A stretch of 62,819 nucleotides of DNA. Source: Bernardetia sp. Lineage in GTDB: Bacteria > Bacteroidota > Bacteroidia > Cytophagales > Bernardetiaceae. A program made the translations under genes and the position numbers. The number at the start of each line of letters is the position of its first letter. The first letter of the stretch is position 1. The DNA lies in contig NZ_JAHDIG010000019.1 of the NCBI RefSeq assembly GCF_020630935.1, positions 1 through 62,819 on the forward strand, written 5' to 3'. The notes beneath the pieces are model-generated. The model saw only the letters and a list, made by a program, of their open reading frames with translations. It ran no database searches and was not told the origin of the DNA. Below are positions 17,601 through 25,763 of this stretch, in pieces.

Positions 17601-18377
17601 AAAACGAATGCCAAGGAAAGTGGACAGTAAAATAAAAAAAGCTGACCAAACTTTTCCATTTTTGAGATGGTAAAGCATCGAAATGCGAGCTTGCAAAAAC
17701 ACAAAAATACAGGAGATGAGCATAAAGAAAAGCACTGTATAGTTTTGTGAAGATTGCCAGCTATAATCAGAGGGAAAAATAAGTGCAAATAGTAGATTAC
17801 TTCCTGTTCCATAAATTCTATAAGATGAACCCTCTGGAGTGAGTTGTATGCCTATATCTGGTTTTGAAAAGAGCTTTGGGTTTACACCTAACGTAAGAAA
17901 CTGATTGTAGATTTTGTATTCAGAAGCAAGTGGAATCAGTACAACACCTGTCATATTATCATATTTGGTAACGATAATTTTTTGTTTTATCAGAAACAGA
18001 CCCTTTGGTGTTTCGATGGTATATTCTGAATACTTATTTTTGAGTTGGTCATAAGACAATATATAGGTATTGTCTGTCCAGAAAAGCAGTTCACTATTCC
18101 TAAAAATATAAATTGGATATTTTCCTGTGTTGGAAGTGATGAGGGAAAAATCTAGTTTTTTGTAGTTTTGAATAACAGCTTCCTCTAGTTGTGTAAGTTC
18201 TTGTTCAGCAACTTCTAACTCCTTATCTACTTTATTGCTTACTTCTTGTCTATATTCATTATAATCCTTCGTATTTACCAAAAAGTATCGAAAGCCCAAA
18301 CCAGCTAGCAGAGTAGCTAATGCAATAAACAAGAAAGAATAAGAAACAGGTTTTGACATGCTTTTTCTATAGACCAA
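14661..18377 (-). CDS. Large NtrY-like sensor histidine kinase
   Basis: This 1238-residue kinase has an N-terminal membrane segment, a periplasmic stretch, a bundle of roughly seven to eight further helices (about 200-510), a second extracytoplasmic region (about 515-745), more helices around 755 and 800, another sensor segment, a helix near 960, HAMP (about 975-1005), and a C-terminal kinase: AHEIKNPLTPMKL (His near 1030), NLILNGIQAVQ, DNGKGID, GSGIGLSVAKR. The H-box matches NtrY-type kinases. It is at least 400 residues longer than a typical NtrY, mainly from added membrane and sensor segments. No response regulator is adjacent. Confidence 0.9.
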   Translation of the reverse strand: MVYRKSMSKPVSYSFLFIALATLLAGLGFRYFLVNTKDYNEYRQEVSNKVDKELEVAEQELTQLEEAVIQNYKKLDFSLITSNTGKYPIYIFRNSELLFWTDNTYILSYDQLKNKYSEYTIETPKGLFLIKQKIIVTKYDNMTGVVLIPLASEYKIYNQFLTLGVNPKLFSKPDIGIQLTPEGSSYRIYGTGSNLLFALIFPSDYSWQSSQNYTVLFFMLISCIFVFLQARISMLYHLKNGKVWSAFFILLSTFLGIRFLMLFLDLPNSAVPTLLFNARYYASSIVAPSLGDLFLNVVCIFIISSFLFVHFSELSHMRSIGSRKRKKFGIVIAIALSFAVAFYHFINIRNLYIHSPQISLDFTRELDFSLLKITALLIGILTATTYFLLIHILVRFVEWLHVDKKKIISMVMIGMLIGWIISGIYAFSVHANISDGWIALAHTIYILIVIFVELPRSERSFTYQIFIYIFLGAITTSIMSSYIIYCFEQTREKTAKENFAEQLLLENDLQGEFLLNDVVESLPYDPIIKNRLMTSFTTKDIISRKIRKFYLDYYFDKYDIKVHLFNGNGMPYENTMTYDEMYSRYAQKEYSTEYESIFLVHDLPTNTKRYFAFSEISRSGVKIGKIVLELQLKKVVSNSVYPNLLSDNPYLTYNRWGGRNAWSYAILKNGEPIYTQGNFVYEKDFLTNFDSQKTFSTSSYKHLLVTENNDEKAVVISSVKYPLKSILTNFSMQFICIVLMMLLLLAIYRFYFRQQPFAFNLTGKIQLYLNLAFFLPTILLSILIVSILNSENKNQTIETYFQKAENVAQNFSDKLSDYVIDKDISKDELLESLEEIARLTQTEINVFDRNGVLLASSQPTIYDNGLVSSLINPKAMALLIEQKQNKAILSESIGKLNYNSAYVVVKSPETGRVMGIIDVPFFESQRYADEQIVEVVSTILNVFTGIFLLLVVLSFFASRDLTQPLNLVTSRLKRITLSGDNKPLDYKSDDEIGLLAGEYNKMLVKLEESRAALAASEKESAWREMAKQVAHEIKNPLTPMKLTLQHLQRVLANEESPAERSIKSLLTQVDTLSDIATSFSAFAKMPIPKSERFDVSMVLQETLILYKNDGSVRLDAILDQGEFYINGDSKLMGRILTNLILNGIQAVQDKDPHINVVLEKTNQKSPETILIYIRDNGKGIDEETAKKLFIPNFTTKSTGSGIGLSVAKRGIEHAGGKIWFETEPYFGTTFFIELPLVE

Positions 18378-18597
18378 ACAAATAAAAATAAAACGCTAAA
18401 ATAAGTCTCAAATTTTGAACCTTAAATTTTACAAGAACATTTTGATGAAAAATAAATGACAGACTGTTAGATTATAAAAGAACAAAACCTCATATTTGTA
18501 CGTATATTTGCAACTATTTAATTTTTTATTGGCTTTTTTGGTACTACATTAAGTGTTCTATTGATTCAATCAAAAAATTTCTCTTTCTAAAACAACT

Positions 18598-19410
18598 ATG
18601 ATGATACAGGAAAAATTATATGAGCTTAGAGATGCTTTCTTGCTTTATGCAAAAGATAGAGGGCTAATGATTTTGATGCGTCCTTTCACAACCCTTTTTC
18701 AAATTGCCTTCTCTATGTGGACATTTTTCAATTTCTTTTGGATTATGGTGGTTTGTGCGCCTTTTATCATCTTTCCAATTCTTATGGGCGAAAAAAGAGG
18801 TGGAAGGTTTGCCTTTACAATTATGAAGATTTGGGGTTTTAGTTTTAGTCTTTTGAGTGGAATTATTTATCGTATCAAAAACAAAAAAACGCTTCAAAAA
18901 GGACAGCCTTATATTTTTATTGCTAATCATAACTCTTTTTTAGATTCGCCTGCCATTACGCTTGCTATTCCAAATCAGTTTAGAGCCTTAGGAAAAATTG
19001 AAATTTTGAAGATGCCAGTTTTCGGACTTATTTTCAAATATATCGGTGTTGTAGTAGATAGAAGTAGTATGCAAAGCAAAAAACGAAGCCTACGCCTTAT
19101 CAAAGAAAAACTAAAAAAGCAGATTCATGTCATGATTTTTCCAGAAGGAACAATGAATAATTCTGACTTTGATATGCTGCGCTTTCACGATGGGGCATTT
19201 CTAGTTGCTATCGAAACACAAACACCTATTGCCCCTCTTGTCATTAAAAATACTCGCAGAATGCTTCCTAAAAACAGCTGGAGAGTGAAAGCTGGTTTTA
19301 TAGAAGTAGAATTTTTAGAGCCTATTTCTACTGAAGGAATGACAATTCAAGACCTTCCTGCACTCAAAATGCAAGCCTACCAAATGATGCAAACTGCATA
19401 TTCAAAATAA
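18598..19410 (+). CDS. 1-acyl-sn-glycerol-3-phosphate acyltransferase (PlsC family)
   Basis: The 270-residue protein has a hydrophobic N-terminal half (helices about 33-65) and the acyltransferase motifs NHNSFLD (HX4D at 111-116), a VVVDR motif, and FPEGTMN. PlsC enzymes acylate lysophosphatidic acid at the inner membrane. TATATTTG at 18503-18510 could be the -7 promoter element. Two ATG codons stand in tandem at 18598/18601. It precedes a SerC-like gene by 11 bp, probably an operon of unrelated functions. Confidence 0.9.
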   Translation: MMIQEKLYELRDAFLLYAKDRGLMILMRPFTTLFQIAFSMWTFFNFFWIMVVCAPFIIFPILMGEKRGGRFAFTIMKIWGFSFSLLSGIIYRIKNKKTLQKGQPYIFIANHNSFLDSPAITLAIPNQFRALGKIEILKMPVFGLIFKYIGVVVDRSSMQSKKRSLRLIKEKLKKQIHVMIFPEGTMNNSDFDMLRFHDGAFLVAIETQTPIAPLVIKNTRRMLPKNSWRVKAGFIEVEFLEPISTEGMTIQDLPALKMQAYQMMQTAYSK

Positions 19411-19421
19411 TATTTTTTTCT

Positions 19422-20504
19422 ATGAAAATCTATCTTACCCCCGGACCTTCTGAAAACTATTTTATTGTAGAAGAAGCCATCAAAGAAGCCTTAAAAAATA
19501 AAGTAACAGCCATTTCACATCGTAGTAAAGAGTTTAAAGCTATCTTTGAGCATACTGTTTCAGAGCTTAGAGAATTGCTTCAACTTCCTGCTAATTTTTC
19601 GATGGCTTTTACAGGGTCTGCCAACGAAATTTGGGAGCGTATTCTGCAAAACTGTGTAGAAAAAGAAAGTTTTCATTTAGTTAATGGCTCATTTTCTAAG
19701 AAGTTTTATCAGTTTGCAGAGCAGCTTCATCTTAGTCCTTCGAAATATGAAGTAAAGTTTGGGGAAGGCTTTGAGGTAGAAAATATTAATGTTCCTTCAT
19801 CTGCCGAACTTATTGCTGTTATCCAAAATGAAACAAGTAGTGGAGTTCAGTTTCCAGTAGAAAATATAGCCAAAATACGAGAGAAAAACCACGACAAACT
19901 CATTGTTGTAGATGCAGTTTCGTCGTTGCCGTATGCCAATCTTGATTATTCTGTGATAGATTCAGTTTATTTTTCTGTACAGAAGGGTTTTGGTGTTCCT
20001 GCTGGGTTGGGTGTTTGGGTATATAATGACAAAATGATAGAAAAAGCCAAAAACTTAGAGGCAAAAGGAAAATCTATTGGCACATATCACTCACTTTTGG
20101 AATTGGACAAGTACGCAAAACAAAACCAAACTCCAGAAACGCCAAATGTCTTAGCAATTTATGTCTTGGGAAAGGTAGCCGAAGCGATGAACAAAAAAGG
20201 AATGGCTATGATTCGAAGAGAGACAGATTATAAGGCAGAGCTTCTATATCATACCTTAGAAAAAACGGAATTTTTGTCTCCTGTAATTAATGATAAAGTC
20301 AAACGTTCAAAGACAGTTGTAGTGGCAAATGTAGAAAAAGGAACTTCCTCTGATGTGGTTGCATTCTTAGAGAAGAAAAAAATCTTGATAGGCAAAGGCT
20401 ACGGAAGCTACAAAGACTCACAAATCCGAATTGCTAATTTTCCAACTCATTCAAAAGAACTAATAGAACAAGTAGCTGACTTTTTAATGGAATATGGGAA
20501 ATAA
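19422..20504 (+). CDS. Class V aminotransferase, SerC-like (phosphoserine aminotransferase)
   Basis: The 360-residue PLP enzyme starts with the typical LTPGPS motif and has SHRSKEF, FTGSANEIWERIL, VDAVSSLPYANLDY and the Schiff-base lysine in SVQKGFGVPAGLGVW (near residue 188). Ending and length fit the phosphoserine/alanine-glyoxylate aminotransferase group. SerC converts 3-phosphohydroxypyruvate to phosphoserine; no serA neighbour is present, so the exact substrate is not proven. The terminator at 20679 follows. Confidence 0.82.
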   Translation: MKIYLTPGPSENYFIVEEAIKEALKNKVTAISHRSKEFKAIFEHTVSELRELLQLPANFSMAFTGSANEIWERILQNCVEKESFHLVNGSFSKKFYQFAEQLHLSPSKYEVKFGEGFEVENINVPSSAELIAVIQNETSSGVQFPVENIAKIREKNHDKLIVVDAVSSLPYANLDYSVIDSVYFSVQKGFGVPAGLGVWVYNDKMIEKAKNLEAKGKSIGTYHSLLELDKYAKQNQTPETPNVLAIYVLGKVAEAMNKKGMAMIRRETDYKAELLYHTLEKTEFLSPVINDKVKRSKTVVVANVEKGTSSDVVAFLEKKKILIGKGYGSYKDSQIRIANFPTHSKELIEQVADFLMEYGK

Positions 20505-20678
20505 ATAAATGTAGAATTTAGAATAAACTTCTCTATACTGTTGTAAAAGGTAGAGTTATAATTTCTTATAAAGTACATTGGTGTATGAGAAAAAATAGAA
20601 GACTTATAAACCTTATAATAAGCAAAAGTTTGTAGAATCTTTCTTTACGAGGAGATGAACTTAGATATTGTATTTGAT

Positions 20679-20717
20679 AAACCAGCCTTATACTCTACAA
20701 GAATATGAGGCTGGTTT
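20679..20717 (+). terminator. Intrinsic terminator
   Basis: AAACCAGCCT (20679-20688) pairs with AGGCTGGTTT (20708-20717), with extra AU pairs in the loop, followed by a T7 run. It is 175 bp after the SerC-like gene and faces the convergent PEBP gene. Confidence 0.75.
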
Positions 20718-20726
20718 TTTTCTGAT

Positions 20727-21272
20727 TTATCTTTGATAATAAAACACCAAACTAGCTTTTGCAATAGTATTATTCCATAAATAATAGCCTACCACAGCAG
20801 GGTTAGTTGATGCATCTAAACCTAGTTTGTCAGTTTTGAGAGCGTGTAGAGTTACAATATACTGATGTAATCCGTGATTTTTAGGTGGACAAGGTCCTCC
20901 ATATCCTGCTACGCCATAATTTGTTATACTTTGAATAGCTTCCTTAGGCATAAGATTCTGTTTTATATCTCCAGCACCAGTTACTAGCTCATTTATATCA
21001 GATGGAATATCAAAAACTACCCAATGCCACCATCCACTTTCAGTAGGAGCATTAGGGTCATATACTGTAATGGCAAAGCTTTTGGTCTCTTTTGGCGCAT
21101 TCTTCCAAGATAAATGAGGGGATTGATTTTGACCTGTACATCCAAAACCATTAAATTCTTCTGTTTTGGTGGCTTGTCCTCCTATATCTGAACTACTAAG
21201 TGTAAATGTTTCTTGAGCAAAGGAAATAGTGCTATAAAGAAAGAAAATTAAGAATACGGTTACTTTTTGCAT
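20727..21272 (-). CDS. YbhB/YbcL-type PEBP-family protein, secreted
   Basis: The 181-residue protein has a signal peptide cleaved after ISFAQ and the phosphatidylethanolamine-binding-protein signatures CTGQNQSPHLSWKNAP, AITVYDPNAPTESGWWHWVVFDIP and YGGPCPPKNHGLHQYIVTLHAL. Bacterial members bind small anionic ligands and their biological role is unclear. It is a lone gene beside a divergent-orientation AraC regulator gene on the same strand. Confidence 0.9.
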   Translation of the reverse strand: MQKVTVFLIFFLYSTISFAQETFTLSSSDIGGQATKTEEFNGFGCTGQNQSPHLSWKNAPKETKSFAITVYDPNAPTESGWWHWVVFDIPSDINELVTGAGDIKQNLMPKEAIQSITNYGVAGYGGPCPPKNHGLHQYIVTLHALKTDKLGLDASTNPAVVGYYLWNNTIAKASLVFYYQR

Positions 21273-21367
21273 TTTATTTTTGGTTTAAAGTTAAAATACA
21301 AATTTATGGAATCAGTAGAGTGGATAGTTAGAGCTAAAAGGTCTAAAAGTGTTGCTAAACGTCCCTT

Positions 21368-22201
21368 TTATATAGTATGCTGTTTAGGTGTTTTACCAAA
21401 GTGTTTTTTATAGGCTTGTATGAATGAGGATAAACTTTCATAACCCACTTGCATATAAATATCACTAGCACGAAGTTTCTTATGTTTTAATAGAAATGCT
21501 GCATGAGATAATCTCTTCTCTCTAAACCACTTTATAGGACTATCATCATATACCTTTTTAAACTCTCTTTTAAAGGCAGAAATACTCTTATTACATAGAA
21601 ATGCCAATTCTTCGACACTAAGATTAGTATAAATATTATTTTCAATGACAGAGGTAAAATGTTCTTTGTTGTATATCGTGCTGTTCAAAAATTTGTAAAG
21701 AAATGCTGCTCCATTTTTATGTACTAGATACAGCATAATTTCTTCTAACTTTGTATGTAAAATTTGTTGTTGTAACATCTTAGATTCCTCGTGAATGTGT
21801 ATTAAGCTAAGAACAAAGTTCCTTATGTACCTATCATAATCAAATGCTATAAATGGACTCGGTGTATTATTATTTTCAAGTATTACCTTATATTTTTCTA
21901 TAAAGCTAATCAGCCAGTCGTCGTCGAAAAATAATAAAAAACTTCTATACTGTTTTTTTTGTGATAGCTTTTCAGTCATCAAACACTTACCTGATTTAAT
22001 CAATAAGAACTTGTCATTTTGTATAGTAATGTGTTTATCAAAATGTGTTACCTCTTTTATTCCTTCTTGTAAAAAACTAAATATATTCTGATTGAGCGTA
22101 ATTTTGTTTTTAGTAACAGTATTACTAATTAGATAGTCATAAATACAAATCTGTTGGTCTTTATTTTCTAATAAATCATTGGGCAGTAGGTAAGTAGTCA
22201 T
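21368..22201 (-). CDS. AraC-family transcriptional regulator
   Basis: The 277-residue protein has a beta-rich N-terminal sensor half and a C-terminal double helix-turn-helix: NLSVEELAFLCNKSISAFKREFKKVYDDSP and ASDIYMQVGYESLSSFIQAYKKHFGKTPKQH, which fit the AraC consensus. A perfect TAGAATCATTCTA dyad 85 bp upstream resembles the site at the iron-binding protein gene, so iron control of this regulator is plausible, as for other Fur-controlled AraC activators. Its targets are unknown; the PEBP gene lies immediately downstream. Confidence 0.88.
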   Translation of the reverse strand: MTTYLLPNDLLENKDQQICIYDYLISNTVTKNKITLNQNIFSFLQEGIKEVTHFDKHITIQNDKFLLIKSGKCLMTEKLSQKKQYRSFLLFFDDDWLISFIEKYKVILENNNTPSPFIAFDYDRYIRNFVLSLIHIHEESKMLQQQILHTKLEEIMLYLVHKNGAAFLYKFLNSTIYNKEHFTSVIENNIYTNLSVEELAFLCNKSISAFKREFKKVYDDSPIKWFREKRLSHAAFLLKHKKLRASDIYMQVGYESLSSFIQAYKKHFGKTPKQHTI

Positions 22202-22550
22202 TAGTACAAAATTTTTCTAAGGTTCATATTCTTAATAACCTATATCACACGTAATTTCACAATTATTTCAAGATGAAAATAAAAATAGAATCATTCTAAA
22301 TTAACTGAAAAATGTGTCAATTCGGACTTCAAATTATCAAAATCAGTAGTTTCTTTGCAAATTTGTTATGCAAACCGAGTAAATTTTGAAATTTTCTCTA
22401 CTCATTGTCTTTGCAATTCTTTATCTTCAAAACTTTCAGATTTATTTTAAGTTTAGCTATTGCTATGCTAAAACAAAAATGATAACAGAAAATTTAAGAT
22501 ACTAAATCATACATTTTTAATCCGATAATTATTTTATATAGTCCCTTTTT
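22202..22550. other. Divergent intergenic region
   Basis: This 349-bp gap separates divergent AraC and Fe-S oxidoreductase genes. Apart from the dyad at 22286-22298 it is AT-rich and I see no ORF, RNA gene or strong hairpin. Confidence 0.6.
22286..22298. promoter_or_regulatory. Perfect 13-bp dyad, candidate Fur box
   Basis: TAGAAT, C, ATTCTA is an exact inverted repeat, with AAA/AA flanks resembling the 17-bp site at 11384-11400. It lies in the divergent region and could serve the AraC gene or the Fe-S gene. Confidence 0.45.
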
Positions 22551-23915
22551 ATGAAACCAGTAGAAATTTTTGGTTATTTATTTCCAGCCTTATTTGTTAC
22601 AGCCTTGGCAGTAACAGGGCTTATAATTTATAACCGTTACAAATACATTCGTAGAAATATTGAGCTTGGGAAAGAGTGGAAAGCTGCTCACAACCCTGCC
22701 GAACGAATGAAACTTATGCTCTTGATAGCTTTTGGTCAGAAAAAAATGTTTGCTCGTCCTGTGGTTGGACTTATGCATTTTGTTGTCTATGCAGGCTTTC
22801 TTCTGATTAATATTGAAATCTTAGAAATTGTCATTGATGGACTAACAAACCAACATCGTATTTTTGCTCCTCTTTTTGGAACAACAGTTTATAAATTATT
22901 GATAGGCTTTTTTGAGTTGATGGCATTAGGCGTTTTGGTAACGTGTGCCATTTTCCTCATCCGTAGAAATGTTGTCAAAGTAGAGCGTTTCGAAAAGCCA
23001 GAAATGAAAGGTTGGGCACATCTTGATGCAAATCTTATTTTAGTTTTTGAGATTGTCTTGATGTTTTTCCTTTTCACAATGAATGCAACAGATTCTATTC
23101 TTCAAGAAAAAGGATATGGACATTACGTGCATGAAGGAATGCAACCTATGCGCTTTTTAGTTAGTCAAGTTCTTATTCCTTTATATGACGGACTTTCAGA
23201 AAATCAACTCGTTTTATTGGAACGTGGAGCTTGGTGGCTACATATTTTAGGCATTATGGGATTTGCAATTTATGTAACCTACTCAAAACACCTTCATATT
23301 TTTCTTGCTTTCCCAAATGTATATTTTACTCGTTTGAAACCTGCTGGAGAGATGAACAATATGCCTTCTATTACTAAAGAGGTGAAAATTACGATGGGCT
23401 TAGAAGAGCCAGACCCTAATGCAGGAATGGAAGATGAAATTCCTTCTTTTGGAGCGAAAGACGTAACTGACCTAACTTGGCGAAATATTTTAGATGCTTA
23501 TACGTGTACACAATGTGGACGTTGTACAGATGTTTGTCCTGCCAACACAACAGGTAAAAAACTCTCACCTCGTAAGATTGTAATGAACGTGCGTCAGCGT
23601 GCTGATGAAATTGGACAACGTATGGATGAAATGGGAGAATACTACAAGCCAGATGATAAAATGCTTTATGGCGATTATGTAACGAAAGAAGAGCTAATGG
23701 CTTGTACGTCGTGTAATGCCTGTGTAGATGCTTGTCCTGTAAATATCAATCCGTTAGAGCCTATCTTAGAAATGCGCCGTTATGTGGCGATGGAGGAGGC
23801 GAATGTTCCTGACGCTTGGAAAGCTATGCTTACAAATGTAGGAAACAATGGTGCGCCTTGGGCATTTGCACCGACCGAACGCTTTAAGTGGGCAGAGGAA
23901 ATGAAAAATCAGTAA
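22551..23915 (+). CDS. Membrane-anchored 4Fe-4S oxidoreductase subunit
   Basis: The 454-residue protein has about five membrane helices in residues 5-265, like the cytochrome b-type NarI/HdrE module, then a soluble domain with two 4Fe-4S motifs, CTQCGRCTDVCP and CTSCNACVDACP. It pairs with the CCG-domain protein encoded 153 bp downstream, as in Bacteroidota heterodisulfide-reductase-like (HdrDE-like) pairs that pass electrons between quinone and an unknown cytosolic partner. Physiological donor and acceptor are not evident. A short tandem repeat overlaps its stop codon. Confidence 0.9.
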   Translation: MKPVEIFGYLFPALFVTALAVTGLIIYNRYKYIRRNIELGKEWKAAHNPAERMKLMLLIAFGQKKMFARPVVGLMHFVVYAGFLLINIEILEIVIDGLTNQHRIFAPLFGTTVYKLLIGFFELMALGVLVTCAIFLIRRNVVKVERFEKPEMKGWAHLDANLILVFEIVLMFFLFTMNATDSILQEKGYGHYVHEGMQPMRFLVSQVLIPLYDGLSENQLVLLERGAWWLHILGIMGFAIYVTYSKHLHIFLAFPNVYFTRLKPAGEMNNMPSITKEVKITMGLEEPDPNAGMEDEIPSFGAKDVTDLTWRNILDAYTCTQCGRCTDVCPANTTGKKLSPRKIVMNVRQRADEIGQRMDEMGEYYKPDDKMLYGDYVTKEELMACTSCNACVDACPVNINPLEPILEMRRYVAMEEANVPDAWKAMLTNVGNNGAPWAFAPTERFKWAEEMKNQ

Positions 23916-23941
23916 TCAGTAATCAGTTATCAGTTACCAGT
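23907..23941 (+). repeat. Short tandem repeat across the stop codon
   Basis: Four to five imperfect copies of a 7-bp AATCAGT/TATCAGT unit run through the TAA of the oxidoreductase gene into the intergenic region. Slippage here could alter only the extreme C-terminus. Confidence 0.6.
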
Positions 23942-24067
23942 AAGTTTATATATTTTTTACTAATAGTTAGTATTAAACTATATCCTAATACAAAATATGT
24001 TTCCGTCATTCGTAATTGATAATTAGCTACGCTGAATTTTAGTTCGTAATTTTTAATTGAAAATAAA

Positions 24068-24859
24068 ATGAGTGAAACTATAAAAATTCCTACAATGGCA
24101 GAGCTTTCTGCTGAGGGGAAATCTCCAGAAATATTATTTTGGGTAGGCTGTGCAGGTTCTTATGACGACCGTTACAAAGCTGTTACTCGTGCAATGATTC
24201 GTATTTTGAATAAAGCAAATATCAATTTTGCTGTTTTGGGAACGGAAGAAAGCTGTACGGGCGACCCTGCTCGTCGTGCTGGCGATGAGTTTACCTTCCA
24301 AATGCAAGCAGCGATGAATATTGAGGTTTTGAATGGTTATGAAATCAAAACTATTGTTACAGCTTGTCCTCATTGCTTCAACACATTGAAAAATGAATAT
24401 CCAGAGTTGGGTGGAAATTATGAAGTCATTCATCATTCTCAATACCTTCAAAAACTTATCAATGAAGGTAAAGTGAAATTTGGAGGAGGAGAGTTCAAAG
24501 GAAAACGTATCACATATCATGATTCTTGTTATTTAGGACGTGCCAATGATATTTATGAAGCTCCTCGTGAAGTTTTGGAAAAACTAGATGCTGAACTCGT
24601 AGAAATGAAACGCTGCAAATCTAAAGGGCTTTGCTGTGGTGCAGGTGGAGCGCAAATGTTTAAAGATGCTGAAAAAGGCAATAAAGAAGTAAATATTGAG
24701 CGTGCAGAAGAAGCTGTGGCTGCTCGTCCAGATTACGTAGCTGTAGGCTGTCCGTTCTGTATGACAATGATGGGAGATGGAATTAAACACTTCAACAAAG
24801 AAAAGGAAATCAAAGTATTAGACCTTTCTGAGTTTATTGTAGAAGCACAGGATTTGTAA
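24068..24859 (+). CDS. CCG-domain (HdrB/GlpC-like) Fe-S oxidoreductase subunit
   Basis: The 263-residue cytosolic protein contains two cysteine-rich CCG domains: ACPHCFNTLKNEYP with EESCTGDPARR, then HDSCYLGR, CKSKGLCCGAGGAQMF and VGCPFCMTMM. These ligate non-cubane or 4Fe-4S clusters in HdrB, GlpC and LutA families. Together with the upstream membrane 4Fe-4S subunit it probably forms a quinone-linked electron-transfer complex. A strong terminator follows at 24883. Confidence 0.9.
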   Translation: MSETIKIPTMAELSAEGKSPEILFWVGCAGSYDDRYKAVTRAMIRILNKANINFAVLGTEESCTGDPARRAGDEFTFQMQAAMNIEVLNGYEIKTIVTACPHCFNTLKNEYPELGGNYEVIHHSQYLQKLINEGKVKFGGGEFKGKRITYHDSCYLGRANDIYEAPREVLEKLDAELVEMKRCKSKGLCCGAGGAQMFKDAEKGNKEVNIERAEEAVAARPDYVAVGCPFCMTMMGDGIKHFNKEKEIKVLDLSEFIVEAQDL

Positions 24860-24882
24860 TCTGTCATTTTTATGAAAAAACT

Positions 24883-24927
24883 AAATACTCTTTATTCTCT
24901 CTTGTGCAGAATAAAGAGTATTTTTTT
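24883..24927 (+). terminator. Strong intrinsic terminator
   Basis: A perfect 16-bp stem (24883-24898 with 24908-24923) with a 9-nt loop runs into T7. It ends the Fe-S operon 24 bp after the stop codon and decides the start of the next gene, because an upstream in-frame ATG at 24872 would place this hairpin inside the coding region. Confidence 0.9.
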
Positions 24928-24940
24928 ACCAAAACAAATA

Positions 24941-25375
24941 ATGAAACTAATACTACAAGTTATAATCATAGTTTTGTTGAGTTCCTATACACTAGATACT
25001 CAAAAACAGATAGAAAACAATAAAGAAGAATTAGTTATAGACCAAAATCAAATTGATAAAAGGTTACTGGGTAAATGGGGAATCTATGTGCAAGTTATAA
25101 AAGGGACAAATGTGTTGTGCAATGCTTGCCCAGAGATAGAGTTTGATTCTTTAAACAGAACAATTTTGACTCTACCATCTGGAGATAAAGAAAAGTATGA
25201 GTGGAACACATCTAACAGTATTTTACATCTCAAACTCATTGAAAAAGAAACACCAGAAGCTCACTTTATAGATTCAAAATACAAGATGAGTTTTACTCAA
25301 AGAAAAGAGTTTATGGAACTGGTTTTATCATTGAATAAGAATAGACAATATATATTGAGAAAATCAGATAGATAA
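24941..25375 (+). CDS. Hypothetical exported protein, lipocalin-like size
   Basis: I take ATG 24941 as the start, since the frame extension to 24872 encodes a transcription terminator. The 144-residue product begins MKLILQVIIIVLLSSYTLD, a signal peptide, followed by a region with LLGKWGIYVQVIKG, a CNACPEIEFD pair of cysteines, and LPSGDKEKYEWN, similar in rhythm to small Bacteroidota beta-barrel (lipocalin-like) proteins whose first strand carries GKW. No family is assigned. Confidence 0.6.
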   Translation: MKLILQVIIIVLLSSYTLDTQKQIENNKEELVIDQNQIDKRLLGKWGIYVQVIKGTNVLCNACPEIEFDSLNRTILTLPSGDKEKYEWNTSNSILHLKLIEKETPEAHFIDSKYKMSFTQRKEFMELVLSLNKNRQYILRKSDR

Positions 25376-25449
25376 TAGACCTTTTTTACTCAAAATAACT
25401 AACTTTGTATTTGTCTGAAAAATAGATTCTTATTAATTAATACTATAAA

Positions 25450-25749
25450 ATGAACGACATCACACCACAAGAACTAAAAGCTCTCAAAGATGAAGGCAAA
25501 AAAATCAATCTTCTTGATGTAAGAGAGCCTTTTGAATATGAAGAATATAACCTTGATGGAAAACTAATTCCTTTAGGTGAGCTTCCTTCTAGGCTAGACG
25601 AACTAGAAGACTGGAAAGAACAAGAAGTCATCGTACACTGCAAAGCTGGTGGTAGAAGTGCTAATGCAAAGGCTTTTTTGATGCAAAACGGTTTTAAAAA
25701 TGTTCGTAATCTTTTGCAAGGTGCAGATGGTTATAAAAAACTCTCTTAA
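25450..25749 (+). CDS. Single-domain rhodanese
   Basis: The 99-residue protein is a complete rhodanese fold: LLDVREPFEYEEYNLDG at the start and the active-site loop IVHCKAGGRS with the persulfide-forming Cys64. Such proteins carry sulfane sulfur; the partner is unknown. The ABC ATPase gene begins 14 bp later. Confidence 0.93.
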   Translation: MNDITPQELKALKDEGKKINLLDVREPFEYEEYNLDGKLIPLGELPSRLDELEDWKEQEVIVHCKAGGRSANAKAFLMQNGFKNVRNLLQGADGYKKLS

Positions 25750-25763
25750 CACAAGTTTCTGAT

